Shown here: one piece after another, positions 45,494 to 53,499 of the stretch
Numbering within the stretch: position 1 is the first letter of the stretch
Layout: each line of letters opens with the position of its first letter
Assembly (NCBI GenBank): GCA_963701245.1
Contig: OY969576.1
Location: forward strand, 1,364,001-1,428,000
Source of the DNA: CAWCCP01 sp963701245
GTDB lineage: Bacteria > Patescibacteriota > Saccharimonadia > Saccharimonadales > UBA4665
Direction: 5' to 3'
Length of the DNA stretch: 64,000 bases
Made by a program: the position numbers and the translations under genes
Notes under the pieces: model-generated
The model's input: only the letters and a program-made list of their open reading frames with translations
What the model was told of the DNA's origin: nothing
Database searches by the model: none

Positions 45494-46644
45494 AGCGAAA
45501 ACCTCCCTGGATTAAATGCCGCAATATCATAAATGCTGGCGTTTTGTAATGCAATTTCACTTAAACATTTGCCAATAAGTGGTGCAAATTTATAACCGGT
45601 TCCTCTCCAGCCCGTACCGACTGTAATTCGATTATAGGCCGGCAAACGTCCTAAGATAAAGTGATCATCTGCGACAATGTCGTACCAACATTTGTCGGCA
45701 TCAGTAATTTCCTCAGATCGAACCTGGCTGAGTTCAGGTAAACAAGCTTCAACGAATGCTTCAATACTCGTCAGCGTGGTCGTTTTTTGGCGCATTCCCA
45801 CTGGAACGAAATAGGCAACCTTGACGACTGCTTTTCGACGATCAAAAATAGGATGACCGTAAAAGCCGTAATCGGTGTAGGCGAAGACCGGAAAAGTATC
45901 GGGCATATAATTTTTTATGAGCTCAGGTGGTGGATAGTAGTACTTTCGCTTTGGTCGATCGTAAGTGAGTGGTAATTGGATTTCCGGTCCGTCAAGCGTT
46001 TTCAACAGTTCATTGGTTCCCTTGCCAGCGGTGAGTATGACTTGATCAGCCAAATAAGACCCTTGGTTGGTGGCTATACGAACACCATCAGCTTGTACTT
46101 TGATTTGCCCGGTTTCGGTATAGGCTTTGATCGTAACCCCCTGTTCTTTCAATAAACTAAACAATAGTTTTGTAATAGCAGGTAAGTATAAGTAACCGCC
46201 GCTCGGGTCGAGCGTCCCAACGTCAGCTCTAAATTGGGGGAAACGTTGCTTGAGTGCAACGGCGCTATAGCGCTCCTGCGGTAAATGCAGTCTCTCGGCT
46301 ACCCGGTAACTCTTTAGTGCGTAAGAAGCTTCGAGCTTTGGAGAAGCCGCCTTAGTCGCAATATTTAAACAACCGCATTTTATATAAAATGCTTCCTCGG
46401 AATATTTTTCTAGGTCTTCCCATAGTCGCTTAGCCTCTTCGGCGAGCCTGGAGTATTCAGGTTCCAAGTAATCCGATCGAATCGATCTCGTAAAACTGAA
46501 GGAGGCAGCTTCCGGATTACCAACAAATCGACTTTCCAATATAACAATATTTTTAACGTACCTTGATGCATAGTAGGCACTCATGAGGCCCATTATTCCA
46601 CCGCCAATTATGACGAGATCGGTTTGAATAGGTTGTTCTGACAT
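45490..46644 (-). CDS. Sarcosine-oxidase-like FAD oxidoreductase
   Basis: DAO-family flavoenzyme of 384 residues. VIIGGGIMGLMSAYYASR is the dinucleotide-binding motif; DKCWYDIVADDHFILG near residue 320 corresponds to the region that holds the covalently bound FAD cysteine of monomeric sarcosine oxidase, and TGWRGTGYKFAPLIG to its active-site Lys region. It probably demethylates an N-methyl amino acid to release formaldehyde. Upstream of it, separated by a terminator, is glyA. Confidence 0.8.
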   Translation of the reverse strand: MSEQPIQTDLVIIGGGIMGLMSAYYASRYVKNIVILESRFVGNPEAASFSFTRSIRSDYLEPEYSRLAEEAKRLWEDLEKYSEEAFYIKCGCLNIATKAASPKLEASYALKSYRVAERLHLPQERYSAVALKQRFPQFRADVGTLDPSGGYLYLPAITKLLFSLLKEQGVTIKAYTETGQIKVQADGVRIATNQGSYLADQVILTAGKGTNELLKTLDGPEIQLPLTYDRPKRKYYYPPPELIKNYMPDTFPVFAYTDYGFYGHPIFDRRKAVVKVAYFVPVGMRQKTTTLTSIEAFVEACLPELSQVRSEEITDADKCWYDIVADDHFILGRLPAYNRITVGTGWRGTGYKFAPLIGKCLSEIALQNASIYDIAAFNPGRFSL

Positions 46645-46669
46645 TGATAGTTTTCCTGATTATAGACGT

Positions 46670-46704
46670 TATTAAAATAAAAACTCGCCGGTTATCGGCG
46701 AGTT
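46670..46704 (-). terminator. Rho-independent terminator of glyA
   Basis: A 9-bp perfect stem AACTCGCCG/CGGCGAGTT (46682-46690 with 46696-46704), followed in the minus direction by a T-rich run. It separates glyA from the oxidase-methyltransferase pair. Confidence 0.85.
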
Positions 46705-46854
46705 AGTGGTTCATTTATGAACAAAGGGAATACTATCCCGCCGAGCGGCGATGTGTATGCATATGATGATGGAACTCAACAGTCAAACAGCGTAACATAC
46801 AAAGTATTTTCTCATAACCGTCACTGTTGTCAATGCCACTTTCCGGTAAAATGG

Positions 46855-48138
46855 TTACTTTTTATCACCAGGCAAGGGATAGTCTTCGGTGAATTTCTCA
46901 ATGTCTTTTCTGATTGCAGCAAGTTTGGTTTCTTTGTCGGCATTCGTAATCGCCAAGTCGATCCATTCAGCTACCTGGTCCATTTCAGATTCTTTGAGGC
47001 CTCGAGTGGTCAATGCCGGTGTCCCAAGTCGTATACCACTTGGATCGAATGGCGGTCGCGTGTCATAGGGTACAGTATTTTTATTGACGGTAATGCCGGC
47101 TTTCCCGAGTGCCGTTTCAGCATCAGCTCCTTTAATACCTTTGTTCGTCAAATCAATTAGCAGCAAATGATTGTCGGTGCCACCTGTCACTAAATGGTAT
47201 CCCTTGTCGTTCAACCTCTCGGCCAGTCGTTTAGCATTTTTCACTATTTGCTTGCCGTACACCTTAAATTCGGATGTTGATGCTTCACGCAAAGCAACTG
47301 CAATTGCAGCAGTTTGGTGGTTGTGTGGACCTCCTTGTAAGCCAGGAATGATTGCTCGATCTATCAAGGTTGGTAGGTTTTCTTTGGTTCGCTCAACTTT
47401 TTTCAGCGGGTTTGAAGGATTGCCATTTGTGAGAATAAGCGCTCCTCTTGGTCCACGCAGCGTTTTATGGGTAGTCGTCATTATGACATCGGCAATGCCG
47501 GATGGTGAGGGGTGCGCGCCTGCTACCACTAAACCGGCAATGTGCGATATGTCGGCTACCAAAAACGCATTACAAAGATCGGCGATCTCTCGCAGTTTTT
47601 GCCAATCAAAGATCCGCGGGTAGGCGGTCGCGCCAACCATAATAAGCTTGGGCTTCTCCTTGACGGCCATATCGGCCATACCTTCGTAGTCCAAATAGCC
47701 ATCGTGTCCGGTTCGGTACTGCACCGAATGATATATCGTGCCGGAGAAATTAACCTTTAGACCATGGGTCATATGACCGCCAAAGTATAATTCCAGCCCC
47801 ATGACCGTATCGCCCGGATCAACCAGGGCAAAGTAAATGGCCTGATTTGCGGGCGAACCTGAATAACCTTGGACGTTGGCATGCGAAACACCAAACAGCT
47901 TTTTAGCGCGATCACGAGCCAAGTTTTCAACTTCATCAACAAATTCACAACCGCCGTAGTAGCGCTTGCCTGGATAGCCTTCCGAGTATTTGTCCGTGAG
48001 GCGCGATCCCAGCGCTTTTAAGACCTCAGCAGACGTATGATTCTCACTGGGAATCATCTCTAGGCCCTGCCGTTGGCGATTCGTTTCGGCTTTAATCAGC
48101 CGTTCAATTTCTTTATCTTCCATCTCTAAACTATCCAT
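46855..48138 (-). CDS. glyA: Serine hydroxymethyltransferase
   Basis: PLP enzyme that converts serine and tetrahydrofolate to glycine and methylene-tetrahydrofolate. The PLP lysine is in MTTTHKTLRGPRG, and YSEGYPGKRYYGG is the conserved substrate-binding block. GAGAGGA lies before the ATG. An 85-base leader precedes the start, with TACAAT about that far upstream. The gene provides the one-carbon units needed for purines. Confidence 0.97.
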   Translation of the reverse strand: MDSLEMEDKEIERLIKAETNRQRQGLEMIPSENHTSAEVLKALGSRLTDKYSEGYPGKRYYGGCEFVDEVENLARDRAKKLFGVSHANVQGYSGSPANQAIYFALVDPGDTVMGLELYFGGHMTHGLKVNFSGTIYHSVQYRTGHDGYLDYEGMADMAVKEKPKLIMVGATAYPRIFDWQKLREIADLCNAFLVADISHIAGLVVAGAHPSPSGIADVIMTTTHKTLRGPRGALILTNGNPSNPLKKVERTKENLPTLIDRAIIPGLQGGPHNHQTAAIAVALREASTSEFKVYGKQIVKNAKRLAERLNDKGYHLVTGGTDNHLLLIDLTNKGIKGADAETALGKAGITVNKNTVPYDTRPPFDPSGIRLGTPALTTRGLKESEMDQVAEWIDLAITNADKETKLAAIRKDIEKFTEDYPLPGDKK

Positions 48139-48397
48139 CACATCATCCTCTCGTTATTGGTTACTAGTTACCACCGGTGTGACATGGATAGTTAAATCAT
48201 ACTACTATTGTAGCAAACGTCGGTTGATTCGTTTACAATCATGTTCTGCTATTAAAAAAACCATCTAGCCAGACTACTCGTCAATAGTAAGCACGTACGA
48301 CGCGAAGAGCTCGCGGATATTTAGATTATCGCTCCGATTCACCATCCTAAAATAACAAAAATTACAACTTTCCAGGCAATTTGGAGTTGCTGACAAA

Positions 48398-48413
48398 ATA
48401 TCATATATGATAT
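48398..48413 (+). promoter_or_regulatory. Palindromic operator in the murA promoter
   Basis: A perfect 16-bp palindrome, ATATCATATATGATAT, overlaps the spacer and -10 (TATCAT at 48411) of the promoter driving the HTH-MurA gene; TTGCTG (48387) is a fair -35 at 18 bases. The position suits a repressor, perhaps the HTH domain of the gene itself. Confidence 0.5.
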
Positions 48414-48426
48414 CATCCTTTGGTCT

Positions 48427-49950
48427 ATGCAAACTGCCAACGATAAAATCGGTCATTTGATTGCTCAGATACGACAAGAACGCGGCCTCACCCAGGCTGA
48501 ATTTGCCCGCCAACTCAGCACCTCACAGTCCGCCGTAAATCGAATTGAACATGGTCGGCAAAATCTAAGTTTAGAAACACTCGGTCGCATTAGTGATGTT
48601 TTAAACAAGCAGCTGATTAGCGTCAGTAACGGAGCCGTCAACCTACACATTGATGGTGGGTATGAATTACACGGTGAAATTACCCTAAAAACGAGCAAGA
48701 ACGCGGCGGTAGCCCTACTGTGTGCCAGTCTCCTTAACAAAGGCACCACCCGTCTCAAAAATGTCGCTCGAATTGAAGAAATTAATCGCTTGATTGAGGT
48801 CCTTAATAGCATCGGCGTACAAACACGCTGGTTACCCGGTAATGACCTAGAGATTAAACCACCGGAGAAAATCGACCTGTCTAAAATGAATTCTGAATCC
48901 GCCCGAAAGACGCGAAGTGTCATCATGTTCATTGGTCCGCTTATCCACTTATTCAAAGAATTTTCAATTCCTTATGCTGGTGGCTGCGATCTCGGACGAC
49001 GAACCGTCTTGCCACATCTTTATGCACTAGAAGAACTAGGCGTCGACGTCTCTACCAAATCGGGCCATTATAAAATATCGGCACAGCTGCATACTCCGAA
49101 ACGCAATGTCGTTCTATATGAATCTGGTGATACTACAACCGAAAATATTCTAATGGCTGCCGCTAGAATTGAAGGAGAAACCGTCATTAAAATGGCGAGC
49201 GCCAACTATATGGTCCAGGACCTTTGTTATTTCCTACAAAGACTCGGCGTTCAAATTGATGGTATTGGCACCCGAACGCTACGCATTAAAGGTGTGAAAA
49301 ACATCCGGAAAAATGTGACGTACTCACCAAGCGAAGACCCGGTAGAAGCTATGACCTTTATTGCGGCTGCTATTACGACCGATTCTTCTATCACGATTCG
49401 TCGAGCTCCGATTGATTTTCTTGAACTTGAGCTCTTAAAACTTGAAAAGATGGGTCTCAAATATAAGGTTACAAAGAGCTATAAAGCCGATAATGGTCAT
49501 ACTGATCTGGTGGATTTAACGATCTATAAACATAATGGTCAACTAGTCGCACCGCAGGAAAAGCTACACCCCAATGTCTTTCCGGGCTTAAATATTGATC
49601 ACTTGCCCTACTTTGTACCGATCGTCGCAGTTGCTCATGGCCGGACCTTGATTCATGACTGGATTTATGAGGACCGTGCATTAATGTATACCGAGATGAA
49701 AAAGATCGGGGTTAATTTAGAGCTAGCCGATCCACATCGGGTATTTGTAAATGGTCCGACTCGATTTAAACCAGCTGATCTTGTCTGCCCAAGTGGTATT
49801 CGCCCGGCTGTGATATTACTTATCGGGATGTTGGCAGCACCAGGCAAATCAATGCTACGAAATGTGTACACTATCAATCGCGGCTATGAAGATCTCGCAC
49901 TGAGACTCAACTCACTAGGTGCTCATATTGCCGTCATTCACGAAATGTAG
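48427..49950 (+). CDS. murA: UDP-GlcNAc enolpyruvyltransferase with N-terminal HTH domain
   Basis: First committed step of peptidoglycan synthesis, fused to an XRE-type DNA-binding domain. Residues about 8-62 are the helix-turn-helix (LIAQIRQERGLTQAEFARQL). From about residue 70 comes MurA: TSKNAAVALLCASL contains the Lys-Asn pair, AGGCDLGRR the catalytic Cys, and HIDHLP-like and GYEDLALRLNSLGA segments the C-terminal domain. Total 507 residues against about 420 for plain MurA. Such fusions are known to me from Saccharibacteria-like genomes. A palindrome overlaps the promoter. Confidence 0.9.
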   Translation: MQTANDKIGHLIAQIRQERGLTQAEFARQLSTSQSAVNRIEHGRQNLSLETLGRISDVLNKQLISVSNGAVNLHIDGGYELHGEITLKTSKNAAVALLCASLLNKGTTRLKNVARIEEINRLIEVLNSIGVQTRWLPGNDLEIKPPEKIDLSKMNSESARKTRSVIMFIGPLIHLFKEFSIPYAGGCDLGRRTVLPHLYALEELGVDVSTKSGHYKISAQLHTPKRNVVLYESGDTTTENILMAAARIEGETVIKMASANYMVQDLCYFLQRLGVQIDGIGTRTLRIKGVKNIRKNVTYSPSEDPVEAMTFIAAAITTDSSITIRRAPIDFLELELLKLEKMGLKYKVTKSYKADNGHTDLVDLTIYKHNGQLVAPQEKLHPNVFPGLNIDHLPYFVPIVAVAHGRTLIHDWIYEDRALMYTEMKKIGVNLELADPHRVFVNGPTRFKPADLVCPSGIRPAVILLIGMLAAPGKSMLRNVYTINRGYEDLALRLNSLGAHIAVIHEM

Positions 49951-50049
49951 ATACACTCTGAACAAATGTAAAGCGTCGGCAATAGGCTGCTCATATGGTA
50001 TAATCGCCTCTGTTCAAACTGCATTATCAGGTTTGAGTAATTACACTCT

Positions 50050-50124
50050 GCGGGTGTCGTATAACGGTCATTATGTCAGTTTTCCAAACTGAAAACGGGA
50101 GTTCGACTCTCCCCACCCGCACCA
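50050..50124 (+). tRNA. tRNA-Gly (anticodon TCC), anchor of a cassette array
   Basis: A full cloverleaf with acceptor stem GCGGGTG/CACCCGC, anticodon loop TTTCCAA, T-loop GTTCGACTC, discriminator A and an encoded CCA (50122-50124). An extended -10 (TGGTATAAT) lies about 45 bases upstream. It is followed on the same strand by five or six small gene units, each ended by a repeat that shares GCACCA with the tRNA. Confidence 0.96.
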
Positions 50125-50173
50125 TAATGCTTATATTAAAAGTCGTATCTTTCACTGATGATAAGATAGTTTT

Positions 50174-50557
50174 ATGCAAGACAATAAGCTAGTAATCGAA
50201 ATTCATGCGCCGGTTGAGACGGCATTTAATTTTGCAATAACACCGCCTAACTCTACTTACTGGATACCAGGAATTACTCGCGAAGAAACCAATGAGTTGC
50301 CTGTGAGGATTGGCACTATTTATCGTCTACAGAACACCGATGGAAAGTGGTCTGAAGTAATTATTAATGAAAACAGTTATGTGGAGTGGACTACAATTGA
50401 TCAAAACTTTCATTGCGAGTATATATTCACACCCAAAAACAAAAATACCTGCCAACTTGAGTATCATGAATGAATAAAAAATGGCATTTTAGACAACCCG
50501 TTTACAATAGAAATACTCAATCAACTAAAGTATGCGATTGAAAATCGGCATGAATGA
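50174..50557 (+). pseudogene. SRPBCC (AHSA1-like) protein with in-frame TGA; cassette 1
   Basis: The first cassette after tRNA-Gly. The frame starts at ATG 50174 (IHAPVETAFNFAI) and reads through to LEYHE, then TGA where the family normally has Trp, then continues in frame (IKNGILDNPFTIEILNQLK) to a TGA at 50555. TGG to TGA would be a single change. The fold binds hydrophobic ligands. TAAGAT ends five bases before the ATG. Without the stop the protein would be 127 residues. Confidence 0.7.
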
Positions 50558-50560
50558 TCG

Positions 50561-50588
50561 TCTGAACCTCGAATAGAATGCTGCACCA
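50561..50588 (+). repeat. Cassette-end repeat R1 (Gly array)
   Basis: Ends cassette 1. Its last 25 bases, ending AGAATGCTGCACCA, are identical to the last 25 of R2. The final GCACCA is that of tRNA-Gly. Confidence 0.85.
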
Positions 50589-50629
50589 AGCCATAAGAAT
50601 AAAGACTGCCTACTTGCTATACTTCAATA

Positions 50630-50875
50630 ATGGAGTTTGTAGGCTATATCGCCGGTTTATTTACACTAGTTGGGTATCTACCACAAACTATTAAAACAAT
50701 TCGGACACGTAAGACAAGAGATCTGTCTCTTTACACATTTCTGATAATTGGTCTTTCGGCGATTTGTTGGACAATTTATGGAGTTGGCAAAGCCACGCCA
50801 GCTATATGGATTACCAATGGCGTGGTTTCAGTTTGTAGTTTGATAATTATATGTATTAAACTACGATACGGTTAA
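50630..50875 (+). CDS. SemiSWEET/PQ-loop sugar transporter-like protein; cassette 2
   Basis: Three-helix protein of 81 residues: YIAGLFTLVGYLPQTIKTIRTRKTRDLSLYT contains the PQ motif, followed by WTIYGVGK and the third helix. SemiSWEETs dimerise to form sugar pores. An extended -10 TGCTATACT ends six bases before the ATG, so the cassette carries its own promoter. R2 follows the stop by four bases. Confidence 0.88.
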   Translation: MEFVGYIAGLFTLVGYLPQTIKTIRTRKTRDLSLYTFLIIGLSAICWTIYGVGKATPAIWITNGVVSVCSLIIICIKLRYG

Positions 50876-50879
50876 TAAA

Positions 50880-50908
50880 GTTCGAACCTCGAATAGAATG
50901 CTGCACCA
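50880..50908 (+). repeat. Cassette-end repeat R2 (Gly array)
   Basis: GTTCGAACCTCGAATAG followed by AATGCTGCACCA. It has TTCGA as in a tRNA T-loop and the GCACCA end of tRNA-Gly, 18 bases apart against 13 in the tRNA. TTCG and CGAA can form a small hairpin. Confidence 0.88.
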
Positions 50909-51149
50909 TAGTGACCCTGCTTATACATTTTAATCGGTACTAGGATCGCTTCTGTTGAAATGGTAATGTATGTCACCAACTTGATACTCGTCGGTGCTTT
51001 TTTCAGATCATCTTTCAGAACTTCATGGGAATTGTGCATACCGCAAGTCTAACATTACATTCCGTGCCCTCACACAGAATAACCCACTACCCCGTTTCTG
51101 CTTGACCGATTTACCATATGGTATTATGGTATTTGAAAGGGAGACTATA

Positions 51150-51482
51150 GTGAGACCGAAGACTATTGAGACTGGCACTGAAGCCAAGAATGTAACATTG
51201 CAACCAGATAGTGATGGTGGAGTATTCGTAGTAGGTTTTTCAGAAAGAAGCTTCGCTGGGACTGAAATAGTACTAGCTGACATACCTGAAGCAGACGTAG
51301 ATGAAATTAATGCCGGAAATAGGTCTGTATTAGATTTGTACGTTCAAGCTGATCCTGAACACGCTCATATATACCAGCTCGCAGACTGCACCGGAATGCT
51401 AGCAGTTGGCAGTGATAGCAGAATTAGCGCAAAGAATTTTCGCGAATTTGCTCCACATCCCGATTCGAGTGTCAACGCGTAA
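51150..51482 (+). CDS. Hypothetical protein (110 aa); cassette 3
   Basis: Unknown, acidic and beta-rich: VTLQPDSDGGVFVVGFSER, later AEFAPHPDSS-like end. I start at GTG 51150, with GAAAGGGAG upstream; the in-frame ATG 51126 is also possible. A promoter TTGACC (51102) with TATGGT after 17 bases lies inside the cassette. The 240 bases before the gene are non-coding in this cassette. R3 follows the stop by eight bases. Confidence 0.5.
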   Translation: MRPKTIETGTEAKNVTLQPDSDGGVFVVGFSERSFAGTEIVLADIPEADVDEINAGNRSVLDLYVQADPEHAHIYQLADCTGMLAVGSDSRISAKNFREFAPHPDSSVNA

Positions 51483-51490
51483 AAATCAAG

Positions 51491-51519
51491 GTTCGATCCT
51501 CATACAGAATGCTGCACCA
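51491..51519 (+). repeat. Cassette-end repeat R3 (Gly array)
   Basis: GTTCGATCCTCATACAG then AATGCTGCACCA. It differs from R1/R2 in the middle but keeps the T-loop-like start and the last 14 bases AGAATGCTGCACCA. Confidence 0.85.
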
Positions 51520-51578
51520 AGCACAGGCAGCGTCCACGTATCCTTGTAATTATCTAATGATTTGCTACTATCCTTATT

Positions 51579-51740
51579 ATGGGTGAATTGAATGAATCGC
51601 TTCAAGAACCGTTCATAACAATCTCTCCCAAACCATGGGGGGAGCAAGAAGTACGTGGACGTTTTCGAGGCATGCAACCCACAACCAGGTATGAATTTAC
51701 TGGCCCGGAACAACTTCGGTATCTAAAAGGGGCGAGGTAG
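51579..51740 (+). CDS. Hypothetical protein (53 aa), possible 5' part of a split gene; cassette 4
   Basis: Starts MGELNESLQEPFITISPKPWG; TACTAT, preceded by TGC, ends seven bases before the ATG. The frame ends at TAG 51738, just after AAAAGGGG. Reading one frame over continues without a break into the next ORF (EVAHGAVTLMNVAGLKVD), so the two may be one protein of about 120 residues broken by an indel at that run. Family unknown. Confidence 0.45.
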   Translation: MGELNESLQEPFITISPKPWGEQEVRGRFRGMQPTTRYEFTGPEQLRYLKGAR

Positions 51741-51760
51741 CCCATGGAGCAGTTACACTT

Positions 51761-51946
51761 ATGAATGTGGCAGGCTTAAAAGTTGATCTCGAAACACTCT
51801 ACGATGGTCCCGACCATACTTTTAGCTCAGGCTATTTATATTTTGGCGACCAAGGTTCAGGTCATGCAGAAACGTACCAGTCTGACTTTGCCGGGAGGAT
51901 GAACGAAGCACTGACAGACGTTGGCGCAGATTTCAGACTTGGATAA
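51761..51946 (+). CDS. Hypothetical protein (61 aa), possible 3' part of a split gene; cassette 4
   Basis: MNVAGLKVDLETLYDGPDHT onward, ending FRLG. No ribosome binding site is seen. The open frame extends back past the ATG to the stop region of the preceding ORF, which favours a single frameshifted gene. A repeat (R4) follows after about 55 bases. Confidence 0.4.
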   Translation: MNVAGLKVDLETLYDGPDHTFSSGYLYFGDQGSGHAETYQSDFAGRMNEALTDVGADFRLG

Positions 51947-52002
51947 TAGCTTATTAAATTATGAGATGTAATTCATAGATTCCCTCTGTTAACATAACAA
52001 TA

Positions 52003-52031
52003 GACCGAAAGTCGTATAGAATGCTGCACCA
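52003..52031 (+). repeat. Cassette-end repeat R4 (Gly array)
   Basis: GACCGAAAGTCGTATAG then AATGCTGCACCA. GAC/GTC can form a short hairpin, and the last 16 bases match R1 and R2. The T-loop part has drifted. Confidence 0.82.
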
Positions 52032-52135
52032 TAAACGAAATCACCTCTATGAAACAAAGTGATTTTTTAGTTACGTATAATGTCTAAGATTATTGGCGGT
52101 ACTCTTCTCACTACATTTGTGGTATATATTTCCTG

Positions 52136-52639
52136 ATGAGCGCAGAAATATTTGATCAGTTAGCCGTTGAGTCACAGACTGCCAATATGGCGCGCGAAGT
52201 TTTATATCGAACGACAGATACCTCAGATCTTGGAGAGCACGCTGCAGTAACGTTTTTAGTTGACCCTTCGGAACTCATAATAAATAGATTCGCTAACGGT
52301 AGAATTGAAGTGCCCCAGGGGCAGACAGACACATTTTACATGACTGTTGACAGGATCAACATCCCTATCACTAGTCTCTACTATAGGCTTATAAGTTTTT
52401 TAAGTGCGCCAGATAGACTAGATGTGCCTCAGAGCTATGCAACACTGCATCGTGAAGTTTGGGATGCGCCCGACGAGCCTAGAATGACCAGTCAAATTAG
52501 AGGTAAAATAAAACTTGGAATTAAAGTATTACGGGAGAAGTTCGAAGATGAGGCTTTGAGCAACGTTAAAACTGGGGCACTACAAACTACAGACCTCGGT
52601 TTTGTTGCATGTAGTGTAGTTCAATACCGGTCCGCGTAG
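52136..52639 (+). CDS. Hypothetical protein with winged-helix-like C-terminus; cassette 5
   Basis: Protein of 167 residues. The C-terminal 80 residues (SLYYRLISFLSAPDRLDVP, then LHREVWDAPDE, then IKVLREKFEDEA) follow the order of an OmpR-type winged helix, without the usual receiver domain. The N-terminal half is unassigned. TATATA, preceded by TGG, ends seven bases before the ATG, a self-contained leaderless promoter. Confidence 0.5.
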   Translation: MSAEIFDQLAVESQTANMAREVLYRTTDTSDLGEHAAVTFLVDPSELIINRFANGRIEVPQGQTDTFYMTVDRINIPITSLYYRLISFLSAPDRLDVPQSYATLHREVWDAPDEPRMTSQIRGKIKLGIKVLREKFEDEALSNVKTGALQTTDLGFVACSVVQYRSA

Positions 52640-52657
52640 TCCGCATGAGTGTCCAAA

Positions 52658-52686
52658 GTGTCCTACCAAAGTATAGGCACCATATC
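52658..52686 (+). repeat. Possible degenerate cassette repeat
   Basis: CCAAAGTATAGGCACCATA ends like the Gly repeats (GCACCATA), but the AATGCT core is missing. If real it would split the last unit into a winged-helix cassette and a kinase cassette. Confidence 0.35.
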
Positions 52687-52696
52687 CAGATATTGA

Positions 52697-53338
52697 TTAC
52701 GGGTTTTCGTCATCACTATTGTTGATGATAATACTGGCCTTGTTTCTGTACTTATTCATGTAGGGTACTTCATAAAACTGAGCTAATTTTTCTTTATGCT
52801 GTAAATACTGGTGATTGCTGCGGTGTGCGTCACGATTGTCTGCGCGTTTGCGAGCCAAATCGCTAGATATTTCTAAGAAGATGGTCAAATCAGAGATTTC
52901 CTGCATCATGGGATCAAGCAAATAAATACCATCAATCAATATAAAGCCACCTTTCTGAAGTATAATTTTCAGATCTGAATCTTTATTTCCTGTTTGTTGA
53001 TTCCATGCATTATTTATAACCAAGGAACCCTCACGTTTTAGCCTGATTAGATCCATCTTGAATTGATGCCAATCATACCAGTTGTACGGGTTGCCATATT
53101 TTTTGGAATCCCATTCAAGATGCTCGGCAAAGATAGATTCTATTTTCTGTTGGCGCACGAAGGATGAATCAAAAAGATACCAATCCTGTTGTATGTAGGC
53201 ACACGGATTCTGTAGTGCAGTCATCAACTGTTTGCAGAATTGAGTTTTGCCTGACCCGCCCAGGCCGTAAACGGATACAGTGCTTTGAGTGTGGTTTTGC
53301 ACATGTGTACGTACTTTTTCAATAACGTCAGATTGCAT
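52697..53338 (-). CDS. P-loop NTPase, uridine-kinase-like
   Basis: Protein of 213 residues with Walker A GLGGSGKTQFCKQL and a D-Q-D-W type segment (YIQQDWYLF), then LIDGIYLLDP and a lid with RKRADNRDAHRSN, as in small nucleoside/nicotinamide kinases. TATAAT ends seven bases before its ATG. It is the only gene of the Gly array on the opposite strand, so it may belong to the array or be a flanking gene. Confidence 0.7.
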   Translation of the reverse strand: MQSDVIEKVRTHVQNHTQSTVSVYGLGGSGKTQFCKQLMTALQNPCAYIQQDWYLFDSSFVRQQKIESIFAEHLEWDSKKYGNPYNWYDWHQFKMDLIRLKREGSLVINNAWNQQTGNKDSDLKIILQKGGFILIDGIYLLDPMMQEISDLTIFLEISSDLARKRADNRDAHRSNHQYLQHKEKLAQFYEVPYMNKYRNKASIIINNSDDENP

Positions 53339-53363
53339 GTCCTACATTATAGGCGACAAGTAT

Positions 53364-53393
53364 GTTTCGAACCTCGTAGTAAATGCCTCCCCA
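53364..53393 (+). repeat. Cassette-end repeat R5 (Gly array, distal)
   Basis: TTTCGAACCTCGTAGTAAATG, then CCTCCCCATAG. The T-loop part equals R2 but the last bases are CTCCCCA rather than CTGCACCA, so this end copy has drifted or is inactive. Genes beyond it run in the opposite direction. Confidence 0.65.
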
Positions 53394-53499
53394 TAGCGTT
53401 ACGAACTGACAGCTAAATAAACCCGTTGATTGGTTCTTATCTTTATAAAGAAAGTAATAATCACCTCCAAACATCACAATTGTGTAGATAATAATGCTC

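Noticed and set aside
46717..47160. Plus-strand 147-aa ORF
   Set aside because: It lies mostly antisense to glyA, whose protein is well conserved; the ORF has no homology pattern of its own.
50174..50557. UGA recoded to an amino acid genome-wide
   Set aside because: TGA ends many intact genes here (for example the DMT permease, plsY and the EEP nuclease), so the standard code holds.
50561..53393. CRISPR array
   Set aside because: Repeats are 300-1350 bases apart, enclose genes and are not identical; no cas genes are present.
50561..53393. Cassette repeats as ordinary intrinsic terminators
   Set aside because: They lack a strong GC stem and a T run, and their conserved part is the CCA-type end.
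53364..53393. R5 as a fully active repeat
   Set aside because: Its end reads CTCCCCA instead of CTGCACCA, so I treat it as a diverged terminal copy only.
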